DNA of 64,000 nucleotides from Ciceribacter sichuanensis (GTDB lineage Bacteria > Pseudomonadota > Alphaproteobacteria > Rhizobiales > Rhizobiaceae): NCBI RefSeq assembly GCF_024055605.1, contig NZ_JAMXLX010000007.1, forward strand, positions 1-64,000, given 5' to 3'. Both the position numbers and the translations under genes were made by a program. How positions within the stretch are numbered: position 1 is the stretch's first letter; each line of letters starts with the position of its first letter. Below the pieces are notes generated by a model. The model was not told the origin of the DNA. It worked only from the letters and a program-made list of their open reading frames with translations, and did not search any database. This document shows, piece after piece, positions 46,629 to 55,917 of this stretch.

Positions 46629-47321
46629 TTACTGGCCTTCCTGCAACCGATAACCGACACCGGTTTCGGTCAGTATGTAACGCGGCTGGTCCGGCGTCTG
46701 TTCGATTTTCTGGCGAAGCTGGCGGACATAGACCCGCAGATACTGGACATCCGTCAGGCTGTCCCACACCTGTTCCAGCATGAAACGATGGGTGAGCACC
46801 TTGCCTGCATGCTGCACCAAGATGCGCAGGATGTCGTATTCCTTCGGCGAGAGCTTCACTTCCTTGCCCGCCACCTTCACGACGCGCTTGACGAGATCGA
46901 CCAAAAGGTCGCCGGTCTGGAAGACCGGTTTTTCCCCCTGGCTCTGCAACCGGTGACGAAGGGCGACGCGAATGCGGGCCACGAGTTCGTTCATGCCGAA
47001 GGGTTTGGTAACGTAGTCGTCGGCACCCAGTTCGAGCGCCTTGACGATACCGGCCTCGTCGGTGCGGCTCGACAGGATGACGATGGGGAGGTCCAACCCC
47101 TCGCCCCGCCACTTCGCCAGAAGATCGAGGCCGGGCATATCCGGCAGGCCGAGGTCGAGGATGATGAGGTTAGGCCTTTCCGCCTTCACCGCCTCAATGG
47201 CCACCTTGGCGTTCATCGCCTCGCTGATCGCGTAGTCCTGTGTGGACAGGCCGACACGCAACAGCTTGCGGATCGGCGGTTCGTCATCGACGATGAGTAT
47301 TCTGACGGCTGAATTGGTCAT
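46629..47321 (-). CDS. kdpE: Response regulator KdpE
   Basis: A 230-aa OmpR-type regulator: receiver domain with phospho-acceptor D56 (IILDLGLPD) and acidic pair D12/D13, and a C-terminal winged helix with MLEQVWDSLTDVQYLRVYVRQLRQKIE. It activates the kdp operon. Its start overlaps the kdpD stop by 4 bp. Confidence 0.95.
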   Translation of the reverse strand: MTNSAVRILIVDDEPPIRKLLRVGLSTQDYAISEAMNAKVAIEAVKAERPNLIILDLGLPDMPGLDLLAKWRGEGLDLPIVILSSRTDEAGIVKALELGADDYVTKPFGMNELVARIRVALRHRLQSQGEKPVFQTGDLLVDLVKRVVKVAGKEVKLSPKEYDILRILVQHAGKVLTHRFMLEQVWDSLTDVQYLRVYVRQLRQKIEQTPDQPRYILTETGVGYRLQEGQ

Positions 47322-50023
47322 TCGCTTTCTCCCATAACGGGCAGTTCGTCCGGCACCGGCATACGGATCGTGAAAATCGCGCCCGACCGGTCGGAGCGAT
47401 TGCTGGCCCGGATGGTGCCGCCCATGGCTTCCACGAAGCCGCGGCAGATAGCAAGGCCGAGCCCCGTACCGGCGCGCACATGATCGCCCTTGCTGACACG
47501 GTAGAAATTATCAAAGATCCGCTCGGTGTCCTCGGCCGGGATTCCCGACCCTTCGTCGATCACCGAAAGCAGCACCGAGCCATTTTCCCGCGAGCCACGT
47601 ATCTCGATCACCGTTTCATCCGGGGCATATTTGGCGGCATTGTCGATGAGGTTGAAAAGCACCTGTTCGAAAAGAACCGCATCGACCTTCAGCATCGGCA
47701 GATCGGCCGGAATGCTGACGGCGACCTTATGCCGGGAGCTGATCTTCGAGGCCCTTTTCAAAGCAGTGCCGACGATATCGCCGACGAAGTGAAAGGCGTA
47801 ATTCGGCTCCATCGCGCCGGAACCGATGCGCGTCATGTCGAGCAGGTTGGAAATGAAGCGGTTCAACCGCTCGGATTCGTCGATGACGGTCGAAAGCAGT
47901 TCGCCCCGCGCCTCTTCCGACAGACTGCCGCCGAAGTCCTTGAGCGTACCTGCCGAGCCCATGATCGCGGCAAGCGGCGTCTTGAGGTCGTGCGAGATGG
48001 AGGTGAGGAGAGCGGTGCGCAGCCGGTCCGTCTCGGCCGCAAGCTTCGCCTTGTCGACATCGGAAACGAGCTGGATGCGCTCGATGGCAAGTGCCGCCTG
48101 ATCGGCCAGCGCATCGAACAGCCGCTGCTGTTCGGGCGTCAGCAGAGGGCCTTGCTTGTCGTTGTCGAGCCCCACGACACCGATCGCCTCACGTCCCGTT
48201 CGCAGCGGCAGATAGAGCCGCTTGGCGCCCGGAAGCGTGTCGGCGGCGCGGCCGGCCGGACGGTTGTGCTCCCAGGCCCATTTGGCGGCAGCAATATCGG
48301 CATCGACAAGCGTATCGTCAGGGGGATAGCCGGCCTTCACGGCAATCGTTCCCTTTTCCGGCAGGAGGATGACCACCCGAACCTTCAACATGGAGGCGAT
48401 CTGGAATGCTGTCGCCCACAGGACATCGTCCAGCGTGCCGGTCCCCGCGAGTTTCTTCGAGAAAAGATAGAGATCCTCGGTTGTGCGCGCCCTCTGGCGC
48501 GCGGCGACAGCCTGCCGCTGGACAGCCGCAGTCAGGTTCGATGCGACCAGCGCCACGCCGAAAAAGAAGAAGAGAGCGACAAGGCTTTCCGGATCTCGGA
48601 CAGTGAAGGTGTATCGGGGTTCCAGGAAGAAGAAATTGAAGGACAGCGCGCTGAGCAGCGAAGCATAGAGACCGGCTCCGAGCCCCCCGCGGATCGCAGC
48701 CGCCAGCACGGCCATCAGGAAGACGAGCGCGAGGTTCTGCACCGCGAGCGTCTGATCCAGCAAAATACCGGCAGCAATCGCGAGCGCGACGAAGATCGTG
48801 CTCTTGACATAGGGCTTGATGCGGAACGGTTTCGGCTGCGATGCGGGCTTCATGCCGCGTCGCTGGTCGTTTTCCTTCGCATCATTGGAAATCACGTGGA
48901 CGCTGATATCGCCCGCGTGGCGGATCAGGTCATGGGTGACCGAACCCTGCCAGAGCTGGCGCCAACGCGGCTTGCCCGGCCGGCCGACGACGATATGGGT
49001 GAAATTGTTGGCATGGGCATAATCAATGATCTCCCGCGAGACGCGAAGCCCCGGCAGCGTCACCGTCTCCGCTCCAAGCTGTTCGGCAAGCCGCATGTTG
49101 GCGGCGAGCCGGTCCTTGTCCTCTTCGGGAAGATTAATCGATTGCGGTGTTTCGAAATGCAATGCGGCCCAGGGCGCGCGGAGGCGGTCGGCCTGACGGC
49201 GGGCGTAGCGCACGAGGCTCGCGCCGTTCCGGCTGTGATCGAGGCTGACAAGTATTCGCTCGCCCGCCGCCCATGGGCCGGAGATCGCATGCGCCTGCAT
49301 GTGGTTTAGGAGCTGCTCGTCCACCCGCTGCGCGGTTCGCCGCAGCGCAAGCTCGCGAAGCGCCGTGAGATTGCCCGGTGAGAAGTAATTCTCGATTGCC
49401 CGGCGCGCGGTCGTCGGTACGTAAACCTTGCCGTCCTTCAGCCGCTTGATGAGGTCGTCGGGCGTGAGGTCGATGATCTCCACGTCATCGGCGCGATCGA
49501 TGATCGAGTCCGGTACCGTCTCGCGCACCCGGATGCGGGTGATCTGGGCAACGACATCGTTCAGGCTCTCGACATGCTGGATGTTGAGCGTCGAATAGAC
49601 GTCGATGCCTTGCGACAAGATCTCCTGCACATCCATGTAGCGCTTGGGATGACGGCTGCCCGCAGCATTCGTATGCGCGAGTTCATCGACGAGGACCAGC
49701 GCCGGACGCCGGGCGAGAATGGCGTCGATATCCATTTCCTCGAGATATTGCCCGCGATAGTCGATCCGCTTGCGCTGGATGATTTCAAATCCGTCGAGAA
49801 GCGCCTCGGTTTCCCTGCGACCATGGGTTTCCACGACACCGACGACCACATCGACACCATCCGCCTTCTGGGCGCGGCCGGACATCAGCATCTCATAGGT
49901 TTTACCCACGCCGGGAGCGGCGCCGAGAAAGATCTTCAGCTTGCCTCGCGTCTCCCGCTCGGCATGCTCCAGCAATGCATCCGGCGATGGCCTGTTCAGC
50001 ATTTCGCGAGTGTCATCCGGCAT
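47318..50023 (-). CDS. kdpD: Sensor histidine kinase KdpD
   Basis: A 901-aa sensor: N-terminal KdpD domain with Walker-like GAAPGVGKTYEML and the DELAHTN motif (about 25-240), Usp domain (about 255-375), four transmembrane helices (about 405-510), GAF domain (about 535-655), HisKA with H678 (ISHDLKTP), and HATPase. It senses K+ limitation and phosphorylates KdpE. Confidence 0.95.
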   Translation of the reverse strand: MPDDTREMLNRPSPDALLEHAERETRGKLKIFLGAAPGVGKTYEMLMSGRAQKADGVDVVVGVVETHGRRETEALLDGFEIIQRKRIDYRGQYLEEMDIDAILARRPALVLVDELAHTNAAGSRHPKRYMDVQEILSQGIDVYSTLNIQHVESLNDVVAQITRIRVRETVPDSIIDRADDVEIIDLTPDDLIKRLKDGKVYVPTTARRAIENYFSPGNLTALRELALRRTAQRVDEQLLNHMQAHAISGPWAAGERILVSLDHSRNGASLVRYARRQADRLRAPWAALHFETPQSINLPEEDKDRLAANMRLAEQLGAETVTLPGLRVSREIIDYAHANNFTHIVVGRPGKPRWRQLWQGSVTHDLIRHAGDISVHVISNDAKENDQRRGMKPASQPKPFRIKPYVKSTIFVALAIAAGILLDQTLAVQNLALVFLMAVLAAAIRGGLGAGLYASLLSALSFNFFFLEPRYTFTVRDPESLVALFFFFGVALVASNLTAAVQRQAVAARQRARTTEDLYLFSKKLAGTGTLDDVLWATAFQIASMLKVRVVILLPEKGTIAVKAGYPPDDTLVDADIAAAKWAWEHNRPAGRAADTLPGAKRLYLPLRTGREAIGVVGLDNDKQGPLLTPEQQRLFDALADQAALAIERIQLVSDVDKAKLAAETDRLRTALLTSISHDLKTPLAAIMGSAGTLKDFGGSLSEEARGELLSTVIDESERLNRFISNLLDMTRIGSGAMEPNYAFHFVGDIVGTALKRASKISSRHKVAVSIPADLPMLKVDAVLFEQVLFNLIDNAAKYAPDETVIEIRGSRENGSVLLSVIDEGSGIPAEDTERIFDNFYRVSKGDHVRAGTGLGLAICRGFVEAMGGTIRASNRSDRSGAIFTIRMPVPDELPVMGESE

Positions 50024-50040
50024 AGGTTGAAATCTCTTGA

Positions 50041-50080
50041 TCGTATCGGGCGGCTATCGATTGATGGCCGTCCGATACGA
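50041..50080 (-). other. Strong hairpin between kdpC and kdpD
   Basis: TCGTATCGGGCGGC (50041-50054) pairs with GCCGTCCGATACGA (50067-50080) with one non-Watson-Crick position, giving a 14-bp stem and 12-base loop in the 75-bp kdpC-kdpD gap. There is no T-run on the minus strand. It may be a processing site or attenuator that uncouples pump from sensor expression. Confidence 0.6.
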
Positions 50081-50098
50081 TATTGCATCTATTTCAAT

Positions 50099-50665
50099 TT
50101 ATGGATGCGTCTGGTCAAGCGCCAGATTGAGCGCCAGCACGTTCACGACCGGTTCACCGAGGAGACCGAATTCCCGGTCCTCCACGTGACTGTCGACCAC
50201 CGCCCGAACCGCCGCCTCGTCCATGCCACGCGCCTTGGCGACACGCGGCACCTGAAAATAGGCAGCTTGCGGGGAGACATGCGGGTCGAGCCCGCTGCCG
50301 GATGCCGTTACGAGATCAATCGGCACTTCCGCATCCGGATTGGTCGCTTTGGCCGCCTCATAGTCGGCCTTGACGCGGTCGATCAGCTTGCTGCTGGTCG
50401 GACCGAGGTTCGACCCGGAGGAGCCGGCTGCATTGTATCCGTCACCGGCTGCAGAGGGGCGGCCGTGAAAGTACTTCTCACTGGTGAATGCCTGACCGAT
50501 CAGCGTCGAGCCGATGACCTGACCATTCTTGTCGACCAGACTGCCATTGGCCTGATGAGGGAAGATCGCCTGTGCGACCCCTGTCATGGCAAAGGGATAG
50601 GCGAGGCCCGTGATAGCGGTGGTGGCGACGAGCAGCACTATGGCCGGACGAAGTTGCTTGAGCAT
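50099..50665 (-). CDS. kdpC: Potassium-transporting ATPase subunit C
   Basis: A 188-aa subunit with one N-terminal helix ([19 protein letters not shown]) and a periplasmic domain with the family blocks [26 protein letters not shown] and [14 protein letters not shown]. It assembles with KdpA and KdpB. Confidence 0.95.
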   Translation of the reverse strand: MLKQLRPAIVLLVATTAITGLAYPFAMTGVAQAIFPHQANGSLVDKNGQVIGSTLIGQAFTSEKYFHGRPSAAGDGYNAAGSSGSNLGPTSSKLIDRVKADYEAAKATNPDAEVPIDLVTASGSGLDPHVSPQAAYFQVPRVAKARGMDEAAVRAVVDSHVEDREFGLLGEPVVNVLALNLALDQTHP

Positions 50666-50677
50666 TTTTATGACTCC

Positions 50678-52765
50678 TTAGGCGAGACCGATCGCCGTGA
50701 TGACGACGTCGATCACCTTGATACCGATGAACGGGACGATGATGCCGCCGACGCCGTAGATGAGCAGGTTGCGGGAGAGCAGCGCGCCGGCGCCGACCGC
50801 CCGGTACTTCACACCTTTCAGCGACAGCGGGATCAGCGCAATGATGATCAGCGCGTTGAAGATGATTGCCGACAGGATGGCGCTCTGCGGCGATGCAAGA
50901 CCCATGATGTTGAGCACGCCGAGTTGCGGATAGAAGGCCAGGAACATCGCCGGGATGATGGCGAAATACTTGGCGATGTCGTTGGCGATCGAAAACGTCG
51001 TCAGCGCGCCGCGGGTCATGAGAAGCTGCTTGCCAATCTCGACGATCTCGATGAGTTTCGTCGGGTCGCTGTCGAGGTCCACCATGTTGCCGGCCTCGCG
51101 CGCGGCGACCGTACCGGTGTTCATGGCAACGCCGACATCCGCCTGGGCCAGCGCCGGCGCGTCGTTCGTACCGTCGCCGCACATCGCGACCAGCTTGCCC
51201 TTGCCCTGTTCCTCGCGAATGAGCTGCAGCTTGTTTTCCGGAGTCGCCTGGGCAAGAAAATCGTCCACGCCGGCTTCTGCGGCAATTGCTGCAGCCGTCA
51301 TCGGGTTGTCGCCTGTAATCATCACCGTGCGGATACCCATGCGGCGCAGTTCGGCAAATCGCTCCCGTATGCCGCCCTTGACGATGTCCTTGAGCTGCAC
51401 GACGCCAAGCAGCTTTCCGTCGCGAACAACGGCAAGCGGGGTGCCACCTGTCTTGGCGATCTCATCGGCAATCGACTGCAGTTCGTTTAGGATCGAGATA
51501 TCCGTGCGGACGGCGGTCACGCCGCCTGTTCCCGCACCAAGCGCAACGGAATTGACATAGGAGAGAACGGCGTCGACCGCGCCTTTACGGATGCTGGAAC
51601 CGTCGAGATCGACGCCGCTCATGCGCGTCTGGGCGGTGAACGGGACGAAAGTCGCCTTCAGGCTCGCCATGTCGCGGGCGCGGATACCGTATTTTTCCTT
51701 GGCGAGAACGACGATGGAACGTCCCTCCGGCGTTTCGTCCGCAAGAGAAGCAAGCTGGGCGGCATCGGCGAGATCCCGCTCGGATACGCCGCGAACCGGA
51801 TGGAACGCCGTCGCCTGGCGATTGCCGAGCGTGATTGTACCGGTCTTGTCGAGAAGCAGCGTATCGACGTCACCGGCAGCTTCGACGGCGCGGCCCGACA
51901 TGGCAAGCACGTTGAAGCGCACGAGGCGGTCCATGCCGGCAATGCCGATGGCTGAAAGAAGAGCGCCGATGGTGGTTGGAATCAGCGTGACGAACAGGGC
52001 AACAAGCACGATGATCGGGATTGAGCCGCCGGCATAGGCCGCAAAGCTCGGAATGGTCGCGGTAGCGAGAACGAAGATGAGCGTCATGCCGGCAAGCAGG
52101 ATGTTGAGCGCGATTTCGTTTGGCGTCTTCTGGCGTTCGGCGCCTTCGACGAGCGAGATCATCCGATCGAGGAAGGTGGAGCCTGCAGCAGCCGTGATGC
52201 GGACGCGGATCCAGTCGGAAAGAACCTGCGTACCACCGGTGACGGCCGAACGGTCGCCGCCGGATTCACGGATGACCGGAGCGGATTCGCCGGTGATCGC
52301 AGCTTCATTGACCGAAGCGACACCCTCGATCACCTCGCCGTCGGATGGAATGATATCGCCGGCCTCGACCAGAACGATATCGCCCACCTTGAGGCTCGTG
52401 CCCGGCACCATGCTATAGCTGGCGCGGTCACTGCCCGTCAGCAGCTTGGCCTGCGTTTCCGTGCGCGCCTTGCGCAGCGAGTCCGCCTGGGCCTTGCCGC
52501 GGCCTTCGGCGACAGCCTCGGCGAAATTGGCAAAGAGCACGGTGAACCAGAGCCAGAGGTTGATCTGGAAGGAGAAGCCGAGATTGCCGCCGCCGGTGGC
52601 GAGATCGCGGATGAAGAGAACGGTGGTCAGTACCGAAACCACGGCCACGACGAACATGACCGGGTTGCGGGCAAGCGTCCTCGGGTTGAGCTTCTTGAAA
52701 GCGGCCCCGATGGCCGGAATAAGGATGCGAGAATCCATGATGCTCGCGGATTTTGCCTGGCTCAT
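50678..52765 (-). CDS. kdpB: Potassium-transporting ATPase ATP-binding subunit B
   Basis: A 695-aa P-type ATPase. Phosphorylated aspartate D306 in DKTGT (306-310); actuator motif TGES (158-161); [22 protein letters not shown] and [16 protein letters not shown] mark the phosphorylation domain hinge. Seven helices are predicted. Confidence 0.96.
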   Translation of the reverse strand: MSQAKSASIMDSRILIPAIGAAFKKLNPRTLARNPVMFVVAVVSVLTTVLFIRDLATGGGNLGFSFQINLWLWFTVLFANFAEAVAEGRGKAQADSLRKARTETQAKLLTGSDRASYSMVPGTSLKVGDIVLVEAGDIIPSDGEVIEGVASVNEAAITGESAPVIRESGGDRSAVTGGTQVLSDWIRVRITAAAGSTFLDRMISLVEGAERQKTPNEIALNILLAGMTLIFVLATATIPSFAAYAGGSIPIIVLVALFVTLIPTTIGALLSAIGIAGMDRLVRFNVLAMSGRAVEAAGDVDTLLLDKTGTITLGNRQATAFHPVRGVSERDLADAAQLASLADETPEGRSIVVLAKEKYGIRARDMASLKATFVPFTAQTRMSGVDLDGSSIRKGAVDAVLSYVNSVALGAGTGGVTAVRTDISILNELQSIADEIAKTGGTPLAVVRDGKLLGVVQLKDIVKGGIRERFAELRRMGIRTVMITGDNPMTAAAIAAEAGVDDFLAQATPENKLQLIREEQGKGKLVAMCGDGTNDAPALAQADVGVAMNTGTVAAREAGNMVDLDSDPTKLIEIVEIGKQLLMTRGALTTFSIANDIAKYFAIIPAMFLAFYPQLGVLNIMGLASPQSAILSAIIFNALIIIALIPLSLKGVKYRAVGAGALLSRNLLIYGVGGIIVPFIGIKVIDVVITAIGLA

Positions 52766-52810
52766 AAGAGACTCCAGCGTTGAAACGAGGAAGGCGGACC
52801 GGATGGCCGG

Positions 52811-52963
52811 TCAGCCGTGCAGAATTCGTATTGCGGCCACAAGGGCCAGAAGCCCGACCGTCATCAGCACGATGACAGTGGAGGCCCGCCACCGCGGGAC
52901 CCCCATGCCCCGGCTCACCGGGGCATGGGCGGATGCCTTCGAGGGTCTTATGCGCGTGGTCAC
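52811..52963 (-). CDS. Small single-span membrane protein between kdpA and kdpB
   Basis: Read by hand: a 50-codon frame from GTG 52963 (an upstream GTG at 52966 is also possible) to TGA 52811-52813. TGAGG, overlapping the kdpA stop, is 7 bases before GTG 52963. The translation has a basic N-terminal half (VTTRIRPSKASAHAP...) and one hydrophobic helix (TVIVLMTVGLLALVAAIRIL). It fills the 207-bp gap in an otherwise tight operon. I know no named family; it may be a small Kdp accessory subunit or a chance frame. Confidence 0.5.
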   Translation of the reverse strand: MTTRIRPSKASAHAPVSRGMGVPRWRASTVIVLMTVGLLALVAAIRILHG

Positions 52964-52972
52964 CACCGCACC

Positions 52973-54676
52973 TCAGAACATCTGTCCGGCGATCATGGAC
53001 AGGTGCTCGACCACAGGTCCGAGCGCCAGCGCCGGGAGGAAGGTCAGGCCGCCAACGATCAGGATGGTACCGACGAGCAGGCCGACGAAGAGCGGACCAT
53101 CGGTCGGAAAAGTGCCTGCGGAAGCCGGAACCGTCTTCTTGGTGACCAGCGATCCCGCGATTGCAAGCGCCGGAATGATGACCAGGAAGCGGCCGGCCAG
53201 CATGCCGATGCCGAGCGTCACGTTGTACCAGGGGGTATTGCCGGTCAGGCCACCGAAGGCCGAGCCGTTATTGGCGGCAGCCGAGGTATAGGCATAGAGG
53301 ATTTCGGAGAAACCATGCGGACCGGCCGTGCCGATCGAGGCGACCGCCGAAGGCAGTACCGAAGCGATCGCGGTGAAGACAAGCATCGCCAGCGGCAGGC
53401 AGAGAATGGCGAGAACGGCCATCTTCATTTCCTTCGCTTCGATCTTCTTGCCGAGATATTCCGGTGTACGACCGACCATGAGGCCCGCCACGAAGACGGC
53501 GACGACGATGAACAGCACGATGCCATAGAAGCCCGCACCCACGCCGCCGACGATGATCTCGCCGAGTTGCATGTTGATGAGCGGGATCAGGCCACCAAGC
53601 GCAGTGAAACTGCCATGCATGGCATTGACCGCACCGCAGGATGCCGCAGTGGTGATGACAGCAAACAGCGAAGACAGGACGATGCCGAAGCGCACTTCCT
53701 TGCCTTCCATATTGCCGCCCGCAAGGCCGAGCGACTGCATTAGCGGATTGCCTGCAGCTTCCGCCCAGTAGGTAACGAAAACACCGGCTATGAACAACAC
53801 GCCCATGGCGGCGAGGATGGCCCAGCCTTGACGCTGGTTGCCGACCATGCGGCCGAACACATTGGTGAGCGCCGCACCGATCAAGAAGATCGAGACCATC
53901 TGGATCAGGTTCGAGATCGCGTCCGGGTTCTCGAAGGGATGTGCCGAATTGGCGTTGAAGAAGCCACCACCATTGGTGCCGAGCATCTTGATGGCGAGCT
54001 GGGAGGCAACGGGACCAACCGCAATGGTCTGCTGCGCACCCTCAAGCGTCGTGGCGGTCACGTAAGGACCGAAGGTCTGGGGCACGCCGAGCCAGACGTA
54101 AACCAAGGTCAGCACGATGCAGATCGGAAGCAAAACATAGAGGACGGCGCGGGTCATATCGACCCAGAAGTTACCGATCGCCTTGCCGGAAGCTCGCGAG
54201 AACGCCCGGATGAGCGCAATGGCAATCGCGATGCCGGTGGCTGCGGAGAGAAAATTCTGGACTGCTAGTCCCGCCATCTGGGTCAGGTAGGACATGGTGC
54301 TTTCGCCGCCATAGTTCTGCCAGTTGGTGTTGGTCACGAAACTGACCGCCGTATTGAAGGCGAGCTCTTCCGGCACAACACCCATGCCGGCCGGATTGTA
54401 GGGCAATCCTGCCTGCAGGCGCATCAACGCGTAGAGAAACAGAACACCGAGCAGATTGAACATCAGCATGGCGAAGGCATAGGCGCTCCAATGCTGTTCC
54501 TCGCGCTCGCCGGTGCCTGCAATGGCGTAAAGTCCCCGTTCGATGGGAACGAGGACCGGTGAAAGGAACGTGCGCTCGCCAGAAAAGACGCGTGTCATGT
54601 AACCGCCAAGCGGTTTGACCAGCGCGAAAACGATCCCGCAAAAAAGCAGGATCTGAAACCATCCGTTGAGGGTCAT
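52973..54676 (-). CDS. kdpA: Potassium-transporting ATPase subunit A
   Basis: A 567-aa potassium-channel-like subunit with about ten helices. Selectivity-filter repeats are visible, e.g. [13 protein letters not shown] and [20 protein letters not shown]. It binds K+ with high affinity. Confidence 0.96.
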   Translation of the reverse strand: MTLNGWFQILLFCGIVFALVKPLGGYMTRVFSGERTFLSPVLVPIERGLYAIAGTGEREEQHWSAYAFAMLMFNLLGVLFLYALMRLQAGLPYNPAGMGVVPEELAFNTAVSFVTNTNWQNYGGESTMSYLTQMAGLAVQNFLSAATGIAIAIALIRAFSRASGKAIGNFWVDMTRAVLYVLLPICIVLTLVYVWLGVPQTFGPYVTATTLEGAQQTIAVGPVASQLAIKMLGTNGGGFFNANSAHPFENPDAISNLIQMVSIFLIGAALTNVFGRMVGNQRQGWAILAAMGVLFIAGVFVTYWAEAAGNPLMQSLGLAGGNMEGKEVRFGIVLSSLFAVITTAASCGAVNAMHGSFTALGGLIPLINMQLGEIIVGGVGAGFYGIVLFIVVAVFVAGLMVGRTPEYLGKKIEAKEMKMAVLAILCLPLAMLVFTAIASVLPSAVASIGTAGPHGFSEILYAYTSAAANNGSAFGGLTGNTPWYNVTLGIGMLAGRFLVIIPALAIAGSLVTKKTVPASAGTFPTDGPLFVGLLVGTILIVGGLTFLPALALGPVVEHLSMIAGQMF

Positions 54677-54709
54677 GGGTGGAAAACTTTCGATAGCCCG
54701 GCTGCTTGG

Positions 54710-54799
54710 TCAGAAGCGCTCGGGACGGATGAGAGCATAGGTGAGATAGACGGTGAGAAGCACGGTCACAGCACCGCTCAAGACGTAATCGAGAACCAT
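54710..54799 (-). CDS. kdpF: Potassium-transporting ATPase subunit F
   Basis: Read by hand: a 29-aa single-helix peptide, starting MVLDYVLSGAVTV and ending TYALIRPERF, the typical KdpF C-terminus (L-x-x-PE-x-F). TGAGGAA precedes the start by about 9 bases and contains the stop of the tiny ORF upstream. It stabilises the KdpABC complex. Confidence 0.93.
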   Translation of the reverse strand: MVLDYVLSGAVTVLLTVYLTYALIRPERF

Positions 54800-54811
54800 C
54801 GTTGAAATTCC

Positions 54812-54895
54812 TCAGAGTTCGTTACATGTGCGAACGTATGCGAAGCATAGCCCGAAGAAGATCAGCGCCGTTGCGAGTAGAATTACATCCATCAT
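54812..54895 (-). CDS. 27-aa membrane peptide upstream of kdpF
   Basis: Read by hand: ATG 54895 to TGA 54812-54814, translation MMDVILLATALIFFGLCFAY then VRTCNEL. AAGGAGTG lies 7 bases before the ATG, a very good site. The peptide is one hydrophobic helix with a C-terminal CNEL tail; I recall similar unannotated peptides ending C-[DE]-x-L before kdpF in other proteobacteria. Its stop falls inside the kdpF ribosome site, suggesting coupling. Confidence 0.7.
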   Translation of the reverse strand: MMDVILLATALIFFGLCFAYVRTCNEL

Positions 54896-55068
54896 TGATC
54901 TTCACTCCTTTTCAATGACTGGAAGCAGACAAGACAAAGGGTGCCTTCCGATGATGGCACCTCCATGCTTTCTGATCTGGAGAGGATCATCCCGATCCCT
55001 CGGGTATGAATATGCGGCGCGGGCGCATATAGATTCGAGAGCGGACGTTCGGGAAAGAAATAGGAATC

Positions 55069-55251
55069 CTATAGGAATTCCGGCCTTGCCTGGATGCAGG
55101 CGGCGAGCGCCAGACCGTATGTCGCAAGCAGCGCAAGTAACATGATGGCGAGTGCACCGGGAACAATGTTCAAGGCGTGCAGGCGCTCCCCGCGCCCGCC
55201 GCCTGCGCGTGCAAATACTGTCTTGAACCGGCGATTGAAAGCGCGAGACAT
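55069..55251 (-). CDS. Small membrane protein, unknown
   Basis: A 60-aa frame with a basic N-terminus (MSRAFNRRFKTVFARAGGGRGERLHAL) and one hydrophobic helix (PGALAIMLLALLATYGLALAACI). GAGGG is 7-9 bases upstream, inside the preceding gene, whose stop is 3 bp away. No family recognised. It is the last of three small genes pointing towards kdp. Confidence 0.5.
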   Translation of the reverse strand: MSRAFNRRFKTVFARAGGGRGERLHALNIVPGALAIMLLALLATYGLALAACIQARPEFL

Positions 55252-55254
55252 GTC

Positions 55255-55527
55255 TTACGCCCTCGCGCTGGTTCCGGCCGGTCTGGCGGGGCGTCCGTCG
55301 AAAGGCCGCCCCATCTTCAGCCTGACGTGATCGGGAACGCACCAGACGGCGCCCGGCTGATGGTCACTTTCAAACATGGCAAAATGCACCGCAGAGGCGC
55401 GATCGGTGAAGAGACCTCCAACCAGACCATCGCGGTCAGCGACAACCCAGCGTCCCCGCGCATCACGCCCGACGGTGAACCGCACGCCCGCAGCCGAGGG
55501 AGCGGCATTCATCTCTGCCTTACCCAT
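55255..55527 (-). CDS. Small hypothetical protein (90 aa)
   Basis: From ATG 55527 (MGKAEMNAAPS) with GAGGAGA 6 bases upstream. The core GVRFTVGRDARGRWVVADRDGLVGGLFTDRASAVHFAMFE (about 13-52) looks like a compact beta-rich fold resembling DUF2188-type domains and widespread uncharacterised Rhizobium proteins. Soluble, function unknown. Confidence 0.7.
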   Translation of the reverse strand: MGKAEMNAAPSAAGVRFTVGRDARGRWVVADRDGLVGGLFTDRASAVHFAMFESDHQPGAVWCVPDHVRLKMGRPFDGRPARPAGTSARA

Positions 55528-55538
55528 GGGAGATCTCC

Positions 55539-55733
55539 TCAGTAAAGCGCTGCAATGATGACCAGAACACAACATGCCACGCCGGCAAGCGCAAACCATG
55601 TCAGCAGCACCCCGGCATCCCGATTGGCAAGCCCACGGTCAGATCGACGCTCGGGCCAACGTCTGTCGCCGTTTCGCGCATCGCTTTCCGCAAGATATTG
55701 CGCCAGAAAGAAACTTCCCAAACGACCGTACAT
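55539..55733 (-). CDS. Small hypothetical membrane protein (64 aa)
   Basis: From ATG 55733 (MYGRLGSFFLAQYLAESDARNG) with AGAAGGA 7 bases upstream; longer readings in this frame run into the LysR pseudogene. The C-terminus is one helix (LLTWFALAGVACCVLVIIAALY). It is 11 bp upstream of the 90-aa gene, so the three small genes form one unit. Confidence 0.6.
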   Translation of the reverse strand: MYGRLGSFFLAQYLAESDARNGDRRWPERRSDRGLANRDAGVLLTWFALAGVACCVLVIIAALY

Positions 55734-55917
55734 GCCACAATCCTTCTTGATTTCCGGCTGCACGACGGGATGTCGATGAGACCGGGTATCGAGAAAGGTA
55801 ACCACGAGCGCATAGCCTTTCGATTGGGATCGACGGGCTATGAAATAGGCATAGCATATAGACGGAGGGAACGGCGACAGGAGGACCGCAACGCTTCGTC
55901 GTCCCGATGGGGCGCCG

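Noticed and set aside
47480..51490. Long plus-strand open frames opposite kdpD, kdpC and kdpB
   Set aside because: Antisense shadows of the kdp genes, with low-complexity translations and no ribosome sites.
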